Positions 17,094 through 26,127 of a stretch of DNA of 64,000 bases are shown here, one piece after another. Every line of letters starts with the position of its first letter. The first letter of the stretch is position 1. The DNA comes from Hyphomicrobiales bacterium. Its GTDB lineage: Bacteria; Pseudomonadota; Alphaproteobacteria; Rhizobiales; Rhizobiaceae. Location of the stretch: NCBI GenBank assembly GCA_900470195.1, contig UEIJ01000023.1, forward strand, positions 310,001-374,000, written 5' to 3'. A program made the translations under genes and the position numbers. The notes under the pieces are model-generated. The model was not told where the DNA came from. It saw only the letters and a list, made by a program, of their open reading frames with translations, and made no database searches.

Positions 17094-17993
17094 ATGTCGC
17101 ATAGCGCCGCCGCAAGCCCCACTCCCACGAACGCGCAACGTCTGGCGATGACCGCCCTGATCATTGGCGGCATCGCTATTGGCAGTTCGCCGATTTTTGT
17201 CCGGCTTTCCGAGGTGGGACCGCTCGCAACCGGCTTCTGGCGTCTCGCGCTTGCCGTTTTACCACTTCTGTTCATGGATAACCGCGAACGGCGTGACGAG
17301 AAGGATGTCGCGCCCCTCACTCTATCCGATTGTCTGCGCCTCGCCCTGCCCGGACTGTTCATCGCTTTCGATCTGGGTGCCTGGCACCTATCGCTGCACA
17401 TGACATCCGTCGCCAATGCAACACTGCTTGCCAATATGGCCCCTATCTTCGTAACAATCGGTGCATGGCTGCTTTTCAAGTCGCGCGTGAGCAATTCCTT
17501 CGTGGTCGGACTTGCCGTCGCGATCATCGGTGTCGTGGTGCTGAAAGGCGGACCGGGCGGGCTTCTCCAATCCCGGTCCTCCGGCGACGCGATGGCGCTT
17601 CTGGCCGCGGTCTTTTATGCCGGTTACATACTTTCAGTGGGCCGCTTGAGAAGCCGCTTCTCCACGATGCGCATCATGTTGTGGAGCAGCGCTATTGCCG
17701 CCGTGTTTTCATTGCCAATCGCCTATTTCATGGAAGGCCAGATACTACCGGCGACGTTTTATGGCTGGCTTATCCTCGCCGGGCTTGCATGGGTAACCCA
17801 CGCAGCCGGCCAGAGCATGATCGCCTATGCCCTGGCCTATCTTCCCGCATCGTTCTCGTCGCTGACCTTGCTTCTGCAACCCGTTGTCGCGGCGTTTCTT
17901 GCCTGGACAATCTTGTCAGAACCCATCGGCTTGCTGCAGGCTCTTGGCGGCATCATCGTGATCTCAGGCATCCTGATTGCCCGTAGAGGGTAG
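17094..17993 (+). CDS. DMT-superfamily (EamA) permease
   Basis: A 299-residue inner-membrane protein with about ten hydrophobic segments in two EamA repeats. The first begins TALIIGGIAIGSSPIFVRLSE with the usual family pattern, and HLTS-type SVANATLLANMAPIF sits near residue 110; the second repeat ends with SEPIGLLQALGGIIVISGI. EamA proteins export or exchange metabolites and amino acids. I chose ATG 17094 over an upstream in-frame TTG because it gives the normal N-terminus, although its ribosome site is weak. It is convergent with the betaine/choline transporter operon and shares a terminator with it. Substrate unknown. Confidence 0.85.
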   Translation: MSHSAAASPTPTNAQRLAMTALIIGGIAIGSSPIFVRLSEVGPLATGFWRLALAVLPLLFMDNRERRDEKDVAPLTLSDCLRLALPGLFIAFDLGAWHLSLHMTSVANATLLANMAPIFVTIGAWLLFKSRVSNSFVVGLAVAIIGVVVLKGGPGGLLQSRSSGDAMALLAAVFYAGYILSVGRLRSRFSTMRIMLWSSAIAAVFSLPIAYFMEGQILPATFYGWLILAGLAWVTHAAGQSMIAYALAYLPASFSSLTLLLQPVVAAFLAWTILSEPIGLLQALGGIIVISGILIARRG

Positions 17994-18000
17994 AATAAGA

Positions 18001-18024
18001 AAAGCCCCGGTTGCCCGGGGCTTT
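18001..18024. terminator. Bidirectional terminator between the DMT permease and proX genes
   Basis: AAAGCCCCGG (18001-18010) pairs with CCGGGGCTTT (18015-18024) with a four-base loop. It lies between convergent genes, with A/T runs on both sides, so it can serve both strands. Confidence 0.85.
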
Positions 18025-18037
18025 ATGCTGGGACCAA

Positions 18038-18904
18038 TTATTCAGCCAGCCATTCCTTGATGCGATCTGGATGATCCGCGATATATTTGTCGACGGCCTT
18101 TTCATAGGACGTTTCCTGCGCATCGAACATCGCAGCTTCAAGCTCGCTGATCGGAAGGCTCATTTTCGTGAGCAGCGACGCAACTTTCGGATTCTCTTCC
18201 TTGAAGCCCTTGCGCGCAATGGCATCGATATGTTCCGCGCCGCCAAGCGCACCTTCAGGATCGGCGATATAACGCAGCTTGTACTTGCCGAACATCCAGT
18301 GTGGGCTCCACGAAGTCGCAACGAACCAGCCATCCGAACGCGTGGCGCGGTCGACGGTGGTGAGCATGGCTGCTTCACTCGAAATATTGAGCTTGTAGTC
18401 CAACCCGTACTTCTTGATCGCTTCCTGCGACAGACGGGTAAGGCCGGCACCCGGATCAATGCCCTGAATCTCGCCCTTCAGCTTCTCACGAACTTCCGGC
18501 TTCTTGAGGTCCTCAATGGAACTGATCTCGCTTTCCGGAATGTACGCCGGGACAATCCAGCCAAGCTTCGCACCTTCATAGAGCGGGCCGAGGTTTTCGA
18601 CCTTGCCTTCAATGCGCTTGTAGTAATCAGCGTGGGTTTCCGGCAGCCAGGCCATCATCATGGCATCAATATCGCCACGGCTCACGCCCTGATAGAGTGG
18701 GGCCACGTCTGTCTGAACCAGCTCAACCTTCTGGCCGAGATTGTCTTCGATCAGCTTCTTGGCAAGTTTTGTGACGAATTCAGCATCCGACCATGGCGCC
18801 CAGCCGATTTTAACCGGCTTGCTGTCCTGCGCAAATGCTGCGCCCATGGTCATCGTTCCCGCCACAACTGCCGCCAGACCGAATTTGGTTAGTTTGCCTA
18901 ACAT
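18038..18904 (-). CDS. Betaine/choline/proline ABC transporter substrate-binding protein (ProX/OpuAC-like)
   Basis: A 288-residue periplasmic protein with a Sec signal (MLGKLTKFGLAAVVAGTMTM..., cleavage near AFAQ). The mature start KPVKIGWAPWSDAEFVTKLAKK, DIDAMMMAWLPETHADYY and GWFVATSWSPHWMF are typical of quaternary-ammonium binding proteins, where Trp/Tyr residues form the aromatic cage. ATG 18904 follows AGGAGAAGCT; an upstream in-frame ATG would add eleven hydrophilic residues before the signal and is unlikely. It is the last gene of a proV-proW-proX order operon. Glycine betaine, choline or proline betaine are all possible ligands. Confidence 0.88.
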   Translation of the reverse strand: MLGKLTKFGLAAVVAGTMTMGAAFAQDSKPVKIGWAPWSDAEFVTKLAKKLIEDNLGQKVELVQTDVAPLYQGVSRGDIDAMMMAWLPETHADYYKRIEGKVENLGPLYEGAKLGWIVPAYIPESEISSIEDLKKPEVREKLKGEIQGIDPGAGLTRLSQEAIKKYGLDYKLNISSEAAMLTTVDRATRSDGWFVATSWSPHWMFGKYKLRYIADPEGALGGAEHIDAIARKGFKEENPKVASLLTKMSLPISELEAAMFDAQETSYEKAVDKYIADHPDRIKEWLAE

Positions 18905-18964
18905 AGCTTCTCCTTTTCGATTGGTATCAGTTCCCATTGTTATTCTTGGTTATTTTTGCTTGCG

Positions 18965-19870
18965 TCATGCTTCCTGCTTGCGAAAGGACGAGGCGGACTG
19001 GGTGCCCGCCGTCTTCCTTAGCGATGCGAGCCTTTTGAAAAATCCGGTGCCCCCCTTGCCGAAGCTCTGGGTAATGCGGTCGAGAATGACTGCCAGAATG
19101 ACCACAGCAAGGCCTCCTTCAAAACCGAGGCCCACGTTGAGGCGCTGAATGCCGGTCAAAACCGTATTGCCAAGACCGCCTGCGCCGATCATGGATGCAA
19201 TGACCACCATAGACAGCGACAGCATGATCGTCTGGTTGATGCCGGCCATGATCGACGGCATGGCATTCGGAAGCTGCACCTTGAACAGCAACTGCCGCGA
19301 CGTACAGCCGAAGGCAAGTCCCGCTTCAACGAACTCCGAATGCACCTGCCGGATACCGAGATTGGTAAGACGCACGACCGGCGGCATGGCGAAGATCACC
19401 GTCGCAATTGTCCCTGGCACGGCACCAAGGCCGAAAAACATTGCTGCCGGAATGAGATAGACGAAAGCGGGCATCGTTTGCATGAGGTCGAGGACCGGGC
19501 GCACGATTGAAGCAATCGTGTCACTGCGGGCCATCGCGATACCGAGTGGGATGCCTATTACGACAGCAATAACCGTCGATGCCAGCACCAGGGAAAGGCT
19601 TTCCATCGTACCAGTCCACAAATCCATGTGGATGATGAGGCCCAGCGCAAGAGCCGTGAAAATCGCAAATTTCCACCCCACACGCCACAGCGATAGCAAT
19701 GTCAGAACTGCAACCCCACCGATCGGCGGCACAGCAAGAAGAGCATTCTGGATACTGTCGGTAACAAAACCGATAGTGGCTGCGATCATATCGAGCGCGG
19801 GCGTAAAGTGGTCGAGAATGTAGTTGACCACAACATCCGCCCATCCGCCGACACTGAAATTCAAATCCAT
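18965..19870 (-). CDS. Betaine/choline ABC transporter permease (ProW-like)
   Basis: A 301-residue inner-membrane permease with about seven hydrophobic segments. The helix-rich centre IGIPLGIAMARSD, the motif DLMQTMPAFVYLIPAAMFFGLG and the coupling loop FVEAGLAFGCTSRQLLFKVQLPNAMPSI are signatures of the ProW/OpuAB family. The N-terminal tail is short compared with E. coli ProW. It lies 81 bases after proV and 60 before proX on the same strand, so the three genes form one operon. Confidence 0.92.
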   Translation of the reverse strand: MDLNFSVGGWADVVVNYILDHFTPALDMIAATIGFVTDSIQNALLAVPPIGGVAVLTLLSLWRVGWKFAIFTALALGLIIHMDLWTGTMESLSLVLASTVIAVVIGIPLGIAMARSDTIASIVRPVLDLMQTMPAFVYLIPAAMFFGLGAVPGTIATVIFAMPPVVRLTNLGIRQVHSEFVEAGLAFGCTSRQLLFKVQLPNAMPSIMAGINQTIMLSLSMVVIASMIGAGGLGNTVLTGIQRLNVGLGFEGGLAVVILAVILDRITQSFGKGGTGFFKRLASLRKTAGTQSASSFRKQEA

Positions 19871-19951
19871 GTTTTACCGTCCATTTCCGTATTTCTTCTG
19901 GATTGGACCCATTCTGCCCGTTTCAGGCAAAAGTCCGTTGGCGTGCAGGTC

Positions 19952-21136
19952 TCAACCCGCGCGGCCAAGCGTTTCGAGCAATGCCGATTTACTGATGGCG
20001 CCGACGTAGCGGTTCTGGCGGTCAGTGACCGGAACCGGCCAGGGGCTTTCCGCCACCTTGGTCAACAAACCGGAAAGCGGCGCTTCCGCCTCGATGGCAG
20101 AAACACTATCCAGTCTCTCGGTCCCTTGCACTGCAACACCCTTCGCCAGCGCATCGCGGCTAACCATACCGCGATAGGTGCGGTCGGCGTCGATCAGAAC
20201 ACCGAATGCCTTCCCGCTTGCGTCGAACCGTTCAAGCGCTGTAGCCAGCTGTTCAGGTTCGAAGACGATCAGTTCGTCCTCGCGCGCCACGTCCGCGGCC
20301 TTGAAAACGCGGGACACATCGACATTGCGAAAGAAGGAACGGACGTAATCGTTGGCAGGCGCGGAAACGATTTCGTTCGGCGTCCCCACCTGCACAACCT
20401 TGCCGTGCTGCATGATGCAGATACGGTCGCCGATGCGCATGGCTTCGTCCAGATCATGGCTGACGAAAATGATCGTCCGGCTGTGTTCAGCCTGAAGCCG
20501 CTTCAACTCGTCCTGCATTTCGGTGCGGATCAGCGGATCAAGCGCAGAAAAAGCCTCGTCCATCAGAAGAATGGTGGGCTCGCTCGCCAGCGCACGTGCC
20601 AGTCCGACACGCTGTTTCATGCCACCGGAAAGTTGGTCCGGCATGCTGTGAGCATATGGCTCCAGCCCAACGGCAGCCAGCGCCTTCAGTGCTTTCTGGT
20701 GCCGCTCCGCCTCGCCCATTCCGGCCACTTCAAGACCGAACGAAGCGTTGTTCAGAACCGAACGATGGGGCAGGAGCGCGAAGGATTGAAACACCATGCT
20801 CATGTCGCGACGGCGAAGATCGATCAACTCGCGCTTGGTCATTTTGACGATATCGCGGCCATCCACTTCGATGGAACCGGCGGTCGGTTCGATCAGGCGA
20901 TTGAGCAGACGCAGAAGCGTGGATTTGCCCGAACCGGAGAGCCCCATAATAACGAATACTTCACCTTCATAGATATCGAAGGTCGCATTGTCGACGCCGA
21001 TTGTTGCGCCGAGTTCGCTGTGTATCTGGGTTTTTGATTTACCTGCGCGCAACTCTTGCATTGCACGCTCCGGATCATCGCCGAAGACCTTAAAAACGCC
21101 TTTCAAGCTTATTTTAGTCTCAGCCGGCGACTTCAT
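19952..21136 (-). CDS. Betaine/choline ABC transporter ATPase with CBS domains (ProV-like)
   Basis: A 394-residue ATPase. Walker A GLSGSGKST is at 65-73, the Q-loop VFQSFALLPH follows, then the signature LSGGMKQRVGLARAL and Walker B ILLMDEAFSALDP, with Glu replaced in the usual ProV way. The family-specific N-terminal segment (FGDDPERAM) is present. The last ~110 residues form a paired CBS module, which in OpuA-type systems senses ionic strength. ATG 21136 follows AAGGAAGAAAGT. First gene of the operon. An ATTAAGT/ACTTAAT inverted repeat (21165-21199) lies just upstream. Confidence 0.92.
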   Translation of the reverse strand: MKSPAETKISLKGVFKVFGDDPERAMQELRAGKSKTQIHSELGATIGVDNATFDIYEGEVFVIMGLSGSGKSTLLRLLNRLIEPTAGSIEVDGRDIVKMTKRELIDLRRRDMSMVFQSFALLPHRSVLNNASFGLEVAGMGEAERHQKALKALAAVGLEPYAHSMPDQLSGGMKQRVGLARALASEPTILLMDEAFSALDPLIRTEMQDELKRLQAEHSRTIIFVSHDLDEAMRIGDRICIMQHGKVVQVGTPNEIVSAPANDYVRSFFRNVDVSRVFKAADVAREDELIVFEPEQLATALERFDASGKAFGVLIDADRTYRGMVSRDALAKGVAVQGTERLDSVSAIEAEAPLSGLLTKVAESPWPVPVTDRQNRYVGAISKSALLETLGRAG

Positions 21137-21676
21137 ACTTTCTTCCTTGTATAAAATACCATGCATTAAGTTTAACCCCGCTGTGCTGGCGGACTTAATC
21201 TCCTTTTTATTAATGATAGAACTTCATTCCAATGCAAATTGCTCGCAAGGAATCTGCGCTTCGCGAACGGCACGCACGGAATGATTATCGATAGATTTCC
21301 TGATTCTATATAGGTCATTTCCCGACATGTCCACCCACAGCCGTGAATTCATCTGAATGATCCGTCCGGCAACCGTCCCCTTGAATGTTTTTTGAAGGGC
21401 CGCACGACGAATTTTGAGGACTGCTCGACGCAGGAGGCAATCGACCAGCTTGAAAGCAATAGTAGTCCTGTTCCAATCAATTACCGGAACGGCCTGCGAC
21501 AAATATGCAATCAGCTGCGACATCACCCGAATTAGTATTATTCGGCATAAAAACGACTATAATTGCAGAAAAACAGTGAGATTATACTGCGAACCCTGGC
21601 TATCTAATCTATACATAAAAACGGCGCAGATCGAGCAATCCGCGCCGTGTGAGACAGATCGCATAGGGCCGATACT
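21137..21676. other. 540-base intergenic region upstream of the ProVWX operon
   Basis: No convincing coding region. Near the proV start it contains a 7-bp inverted repeat, ATTAAGT (21165-21171) and ACTTAAT (21193-21199), a possible operator. At the other end is the terminator of the NTF2-like gene. A 100-codon open frame on the minus strand (21224-21526) has no recognisable motif or good start and was not accepted. Confidence 0.5.
21617..21648 (-). terminator. Rho-independent terminator of the D-TA/RpiR operon
   Basis: On the minus strand ACGGCGC pairs with GCGCCGT (arms at 21642-21648 and 21621-21627), followed by a run of T. It lies about 30 bases beyond the stop of the NTF2-like gene. Confidence 0.75.
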
Positions 21677-22150
21677 TCAGCGATAAGCCATGTATCCAAC
21701 AAAGCCGGTGATCTTCCAGCGCGCACCTTCGCGACGGCAGAAATACAGCGTCTGCCAGTTGAGGCGTTCGACGGAGCCGTCCTTTCTTGCAATCGTTCCA
21801 TCGAATTTTTTCCGTGCGACAGCGATGTCGCCCGTAATATCGATCACGCTCAGATCGGTTGCGCGGAAGATGCCTTCGGCCAGAGATTCGGCATATTCGA
21901 CCGCTGCGCTCTCCGCCGCCTGCCGCAGCCATTCATCGCGATAACTTGCGAGCGTCGGAAATCCTGCATCCCATTTGTCGGGATCACGGTCATTATGTGC
22001 ATGTATGCCGAGGAAGCGCATCTCATCGAAATCATCGGCCACCAGGGGCCAGTCCTGCGATACGAAAGCTTCGATATCGCGCCGCACGAGCATTTCCCAA
22101 ATCTGCTCGCGGTCCTTGTCGCCTGCAAAGGGATTGGCCGCAGCCTTCAT
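21677..22150 (-). CDS. SnoaL/NTF2-like protein of unknown function
   Basis: A 157-residue protein with the layout of the NTF2-like cone fold. An N-terminal helix DREQIWEMLVRRDIEAFVSQDW is followed by FLGIHAHNDRDPDKW, and the C-terminus WQTLYFCRREGARWKITGFVGYM is the usual terminal strand pair. Such proteins are isomerases, dehydratases or small-ligand binders; the active-site residues cannot be identified here. It is the last gene of the minus-strand operon (SDR, ATPase, RpiR, D-threonine-aldolase-like), 13 bases after the aldolase-like gene, so it may act on the same compound. Confidence 0.75.
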   Translation of the reverse strand: MKAAANPFAGDKDREQIWEMLVRRDIEAFVSQDWPLVADDFDEMRFLGIHAHNDRDPDKWDAGFPTLASYRDEWLRQAAESAAVEYAESLAEGIFRATDLSVIDITGDIAVARKKFDGTIARKDGSVERLNWQTLYFCRREGARWKITGFVGYMAYR

Positions 22151-22163
22151 GCTATCCTCCTGA

Positions 22164-23228
22164 TTATCTTAACTTTCCACGTGCGGCGACCGGCAGGATA
22201 TCGACGACATCCTCGCCCGAAACAATATGGACCTCGTCAAAGAGATTGGAAACGACGCAGACGTGATCAGGAATGATCCGCACGCGCTCGCCAACCTTCA
22301 GGTCAGCGACATCGCCGGTCAGCTTGCCGTGCTCCTCACTCAAACCGATCACACGGGCGTCGGGGCGTCCCATCACTTCACCAAAGTCGCTCAGCCCAAG
22401 TGTATCGCTGGACAGCGCCTTGGACCCGGCATCGATGATGGCCCGTCCGGAGGTCGGATGGCTGACGACTGTTGAAAGCACCGTAAAAGCGCAGTCATTC
22501 ACTGTCGCAGCCCCCTTCTCGACCTGATAACGGTCGAAATAGATATAGGTGCCGGGACGATATTCGGTGACGACACTGTCACTGGGCTTGCGCCACATAT
22601 CGGGCGTGCCGCCGCTCGAAATGGTTTCGCATTGGAGGCCGTTTGCAGCAAGCAGTTCGCGGGCCGAATAAAGCCATTGTTCAGCCTCATCCGGCTTACC
22701 CGCTGCGGGGTAGGTCATTAGACCGCCAAAACGCAGCCCCGCACTTTGATCGATAACTCGCGCCAGCTCCAATGCTTCGGCAGGTGTCTGTACACCACAA
22801 CGTCCCATCCCGGTATCGCATTCGACCAGCACTTTCAGCGGATGTTTTTCATCAGTGAAGCGCGACGCCAGACCTGCGAGGGAGGTTGGGTTATCGACCG
22901 TAACCGACAGTGTGATGCGCTGATGCAGCGCGTGCAGGCGGTCGAGCTTTTCCCGCCCAAGAATATTGTAGGGCAGGAAAATATCCGTCAGCCCGGCATC
23001 AGCCATGACTTCCGCCTCACCGAGCTTCTGGCAGGTGATGCCCGCTGCGCCTGCTTTCACCTGCATTTTGGCAAAGAGCGGCAGCTTATGCGTCTTGATA
23101 TGCGGCCGCAGTTTCACTCCTATCGCATCCGCGTGGGCCTGCGCCTTGGCAATATTCGCTCTCACGCGATCAATGTCGATGAGGATCGCAGGCGTATCCA
23201 CGTCGTGAATGGTTTTCGGTCCGGTCAT
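22164..23228 (-). CDS. PLP enzyme of the D-threonine aldolase / D-serine dehydratase family
   Basis: A 354-residue fold-type III PLP enzyme. The N-terminal alanine-racemase-like barrel has the Schiff-base lysine K45 in RPHIKTHKLP. ECDTGMGRCGV and SSGGTPDMWR bind the cofactor. The C-terminal domain carries the His-x-Cys zinc pair of this family (H322 and C324 in PDHVCVV). Family members split D-threonine or D-3-hydroxy-amino acids, or dehydrate D-serine/D-3-hydroxyaspartate. A RidA protein is encoded in the adjacent divergent operon; RidA removes the enamine/imine formed by PLP dehydratases, so a dehydratase role is attractive. It overlaps no neighbour; the RpiR gene ends 3 bases upstream of its start. 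Confidence 0.85.
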   Translation of the reverse strand: MTGPKTIHDVDTPAILIDIDRVRANIAKAQAHADAIGVKLRPHIKTHKLPLFAKMQVKAGAAGITCQKLGEAEVMADAGLTDIFLPYNILGREKLDRLHALHQRITLSVTVDNPTSLAGLASRFTDEKHPLKVLVECDTGMGRCGVQTPAEALELARVIDQSAGLRFGGLMTYPAAGKPDEAEQWLYSARELLAANGLQCETISSGGTPDMWRKPSDSVVTEYRPGTYIYFDRYQVEKGAATVNDCAFTVLSTVVSHPTSGRAIIDAGSKALSSDTLGLSDFGEVMGRPDARVIGLSEEHGKLTGDVADLKVGERVRIIPDHVCVVSNLFDEVHIVSGEDVVDILPVAARGKLR

Positions 23229-23231
23229 GAA

Positions 23232-24113
23232 TCAATCTCCCAGCGGCAGGCGCGGATCGTCTATGGTAAGCGTATTGAGGCTGTGCTTGATGCGGCGCAG
23301 GCTTTCCAGCACCTTTGGGCCGCGCGCTTCCGCTGTGGCCGTAGCGATCATATCGAGAATAGCAAGCAGCGCGAAGCGCGATGACGTCGGCTTGTAGATA
23401 TTGCCATCTTCATTGGCCTGATAGGGAATGAGGACGTCCGCCGCCTTGGCGAGATCGGAACCGGCAGGCGTAATCGCCACCGTCTGCGCCCCATATTGCC
23501 GCGCAACCAGCACGGCCTCCACCACAGAACGCGCAAAGCCGGAAACGGAAAAAGCGATTACTGTGGTCTCATGCGTGGTGACGGCGGCATACATGCGCTG
23601 CAACTGCCCATCCACCTGCGCGCTGACTGAAATGCCTAGGCGGAACAAGCGGTTCTGCATTTCTGTTGCCAGCATGGACGAGATACCGCCAGAGCCAAAG
23701 CAAAGGACGGGTCCACCAGCGGCAAGCCGTTCGGCCACTTTCATCAGCACGCCCATGTCGAGCCCATCGCTTGCTCGCTGGATGGCGGCAACCGCCGCAT
23801 CGGTCACAGCGGCCGCGATGCGGCTTTCACGCACGTCGCGGGCGGGAATTTCAGCGGTCAGATACTGACCTCCGATGGCGAGTGCCTGCGCCAGAAAAAA
23901 CTTGAAATCCCGGACACCATCGCAGCCGAGCGCCCGACAAAAACGCGTCACAGTGGGCTCACTGACACCGGCTCTGGCCGCAATTTCCGAGATAGCCGCC
24001 TTGGAGGCATAATCGGGATCGGCCAGCACGAGCGCAGCCAGCCGCCGGTCGGATTTCGACCCGTCCTGCGCCACGACGTGCAGCCGCGTGATAATGTCGG
24101 CAACCTTGCTCAT
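23232..24113 (-). CDS. RpiR-family transcriptional regulator (HTH-SIS)
   Basis: A 293-residue regulator. The HTH occupies about residues 1-80 (AAISEIAARAGVSEPTVTRFCRALG, longest match to RpiR/HexR), and the SIS domain spans about 125-265 with VLCFGSGGISSML and AFSVSGFARSVVEAVL. It lies inside the minus-strand operon, between the ATPase and the aldolase-like genes. It most likely controls both this operon and the divergent transporter operon. Two AATGTAAG-N5-AACAAAA repeats in the 25951-26127 gap are candidate sites. The SIS ligand could be a phosphosugar or another small acid. Confidence 0.88.
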   Translation of the reverse strand: MSKVADIITRLHVVAQDGSKSDRRLAALVLADPDYASKAAISEIAARAGVSEPTVTRFCRALGCDGVRDFKFFLAQALAIGGQYLTAEIPARDVRESRIAAAVTDAAVAAIQRASDGLDMGVLMKVAERLAAGGPVLCFGSGGISSMLATEMQNRLFRLGISVSAQVDGQLQRMYAAVTTHETTVIAFSVSGFARSVVEAVLVARQYGAQTVAITPAGSDLAKAADVLIPYQANEDGNIYKPTSSRFALLAILDMIATATAEARGPKVLESLRRIKHSLNTLTIDDPRLPLGD

Positions 24114-24120
24114 GGGAAGT

Positions 24121-25173
24121 TCAAAGCGGCAGACCGCTATCCTTGTCGAAAAGGTGTATGTGTTCGCTCTTTGCAGTTACAGGCACTTGCTCGCCGGGCG
24201 CAAGATGTATGCGCTCGCGAAACACAGCTCGTATGGGCTGCCCTGCAATCCGTCCATAAATATGCGTTTCTGGTCCCGTCGGCTCAATAACTTCCACGGT
24301 AAGCCTCAGCCCCTTGCCATCCCGCGCGACCGTAAAATTTTCAGGCCGAATGCCAGCTTCCGCCTGTCGGTCATAGGACGATCCCCCAGCGACGGCGATT
24401 TCTTCGCCCTCCCCGGTACGGAATATGCCTCCCGACACCGTTCCCGGAATGAAGCTCATCGACGGTGAGCCGATAAAGCTCGCGACGAACTTGTTGGCTG
24501 GGCGATCATAAAGATCCAGCGGCGCGCCGATCTGCTGGATCTTGCCCTGGTTCATGACAACGATCCGGTCAGCCATCGTCATGGCCTCGATCTGGTCATG
24601 GGTGACGTAGATCACGGTTGTTTTCAGGCGCTGATGGAGCGCCTTGATCTCGGTACGCATCTGTACGCGCAATTGCGCGTCGAGATTGGAAAGCGGCTCG
24701 TCAAACAGAAACACCGCCGGTTCGCGGACAATGGCGCGCCCCATGGCGACGCGCTGGCGCTGCCCGCCCGAAAGCTGGCGCGGATAGCGATCGAGATAGG
24801 AATGGAGGTTGAGGATGGAAGCGGCCTTGTCCACCTTCGCGGCTGTTTCTTCCGATCTCTCGCCGCGAATGCGCGGCCCAAAGCCAATGTTTTCACGCGC
24901 CGTCATATGCGGAAACAGCGCATAGGATTGAAACACCATCGCGATATTGCGCTTTTGCGGCGGCAACTCGTTGGCCCGTTCCCCACCGATCAGGAGATCG
25001 CCGGCGGAAATAGGTTCAAGGCCAGCCACCATCCGCAGAAGCGTGGATTTTCCGCAGCCCGAAGGACCGACCAGCACAAGGAATTCCCCGCTTTGAATAT
25101 CGAGGTCGACACGGTCGAGGACGGTCAATTGCCCGAAGGTTTTGGTGATACCGCGCAGCGAAACTTCTTTCAT
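24121..25173 (-). CDS. Sugar-type ABC transporter ATPase (UgpC/MsmK-like)
   Basis: A 350-residue carbohydrate-importer ATPase of the CUT1 class. Walker [10 protein letters not shown] is at 36-44, the Q-loop reads [12 protein letters not shown], the signature [15 protein letters not shown], Walker [17 protein letters not shown], and the switch [10 protein letters not shown]. The C-terminal 110 residues form the TOBE-type regulatory domain. It is on the opposite strand from its presumed partners, the binding protein (26128) and permeases (27432, 28298), which lack an ATPase of their own. It starts 4 bases beyond the stop of the SDR gene. Confidence 0.92.
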   Translation of the reverse strand: MKEVSLRGITKTFGQLTVLDRVDLDIQSGEFLVLVGPSGCGKSTLLRMVAGLEPISAGDLLIGGERANELPPQKRNIAMVFQSYALFPHMTARENIGFGPRIRGERSEETAAKVDKAASILNLHSYLDRYPRQLSGGQRQRVAMGRAIVREPAVFLFDEPLSNLDAQLRVQMRTEIKALHQRLKTTVIYVTHDQIEAMTMADRIVVMNQGKIQQIGAPLDLYDRPANKFVASFIGSPSMSFIPGTVSGGIFRTGEGEEIAVAGGSSYDRQAEAGIRPENFTVARDGKGLRLTVEVIEPTGPETHIYGRIAGQPIRAVFRERIHLAPGEQVPVTAKSEHIHLFDKDSGLPL

Positions 25174-25176
25174 CGG

Positions 25177-25950
25177 TCAGTTTCCTCCGAGAATATCTTC
25201 GATGAAAGGACGGCAACCTGCTGTCAGCCCCGCATCGACCGGGAGGATCGCGCCGGTAATCCCCGATGCGCGGTCGGAAGCCAGAAATGCTACCGTTTCC
25301 GCCACTTCCCGGGTGTCAACGATACGCCCCAGAGGATAGAAGCGCTGCAGGCGATCCAGTACACTCGCATCCTGCGCGATACGATGATCCCATGCCGGCG
25401 TTCGTATCGACCCCGGACAGACGACATTGGCGCGCACACCCCTTCTTCCAAACTCAACCGCAATCGCGCGCGCAAAAGCATTGATCCCTGCCTTTGCCGC
25501 TGCATAGGCGGGGTTTCCGAAATGCGAGAGACCGTTGACCGACGAGATGAAGACAAAAACACCGTGTCCCCGCGCTGCCATGGCCTGCGCCATGACATTG
25601 GAGAATCCCGCAACCGCAGTCAGGTTGAGGTCGATCTCAGCGTCAATATTGCCCTGATCCAGCCCGGCGAAGGCCTCGGCGCGGGTCCATCCCGCATTGT
25701 TGATGACAATATCCGGCAGGCCCGATTGCGCTATGATCCGTCTTGCAGCCGGCTCCAGCCCGCCGCGATCGAGCAAATCGAAGGCGTGACGCGCATGGAA
25801 GCCGTCGCCTCCCATTGCCTCCAGTGTCGCATCGCAACCGATCACGCGGGCGCCGCGTTCGGAAAACAGCTTGACCAGCGCACTTCCCACACCGCCACCT
25901 GCCCCGGTAACCAGTACCGATTTTCCGGCAAATTCGCCTGCTTGCTCCAC
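25177..25950 (-). CDS. Short-chain dehydrogenase/reductase
   Basis: A 257-residue classical SDR. The cofactor motif TGAGGGVG is at 15-22, NNAG lies near residue 90, and the catalytic Ser-Tyr-Lys set is in SSVNG and YAAAKAG around 140-160. PGSIRTPAWD follows near 188. An acidic residue (CDATLEAM) at the end of the second strand favours NAD over NADP. It is the first gene of the minus-strand operon and is divergent from the binding-protein gene. It probably oxidises a hydroxyl group of the imported compound or of a 3-hydroxy-amino acid used by the aldolase-like enzyme. Confidence 0.88.
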   Translation of the reverse strand: MEQAGEFAGKSVLVTGAGGGVGSALVKLFSERGARVIGCDATLEAMGGDGFHARHAFDLLDRGGLEPAARRIIAQSGLPDIVINNAGWTRAEAFAGLDQGNIDAEIDLNLTAVAGFSNVMAQAMAARGHGVFVFISSVNGLSHFGNPAYAAAKAGINAFARAIAVEFGRRGVRANVVCPGSIRTPAWDHRIAQDASVLDRLQRFYPLGRIVDTREVAETVAFLASDRASGITGAILPVDAGLTAGCRPFIEDILGGN

Positions 25951-26009
25951 GCTATTCCCCTTTTATGCGGCAGTTTCTGCATTTTTATTCCCGTCAGCGT
26001 AAGAGTCAA

Positions 26010-26080
26010 AATGTAAGTTTGCAACAAAACTTTTCGCTTGAAACTACTAATAATGCCGATAATGTAAGAAAATAACAAAA
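26010..26080. promoter_or_regulatory. Two direct repeats, candidate RpiR operators
   Basis: AATGTAAG-N5-AACAAAA occurs at 26010-26029 and again at 26061-26080, exactly 51 bases apart. Both lie in the gap between the divergent SDR and binding-protein genes. The 15 fixed bases are identical. This placement suits a regulator controlling both operons. Confidence 0.55.
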
Positions 26081-26127
26081 ATAGATTGTCACCGCACCAA
26101 TGCGGGGCAAAACAAGGGAACGGGAAA

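Noticed and set aside
19808-21037. A 409-codon open frame on the plus strand
   Set aside because: It is antisense to the ProV-like gene with complete Walker motifs and has no domain of its own.
21224-21526. A 100-codon minus-strand frame in the gap upstream of the ProVWX operon
   Set aside because: No ribosome site, no motif, mixed composition. A degraded gene cannot be excluded, but I cannot support it.
24598-26016. A 472-codon open frame on the plus strand
   Set aside because: It lies antisense to the UgpC-like ATPase and SDR genes, which carry full catalytic motifs; composition is that of a shadow frame.
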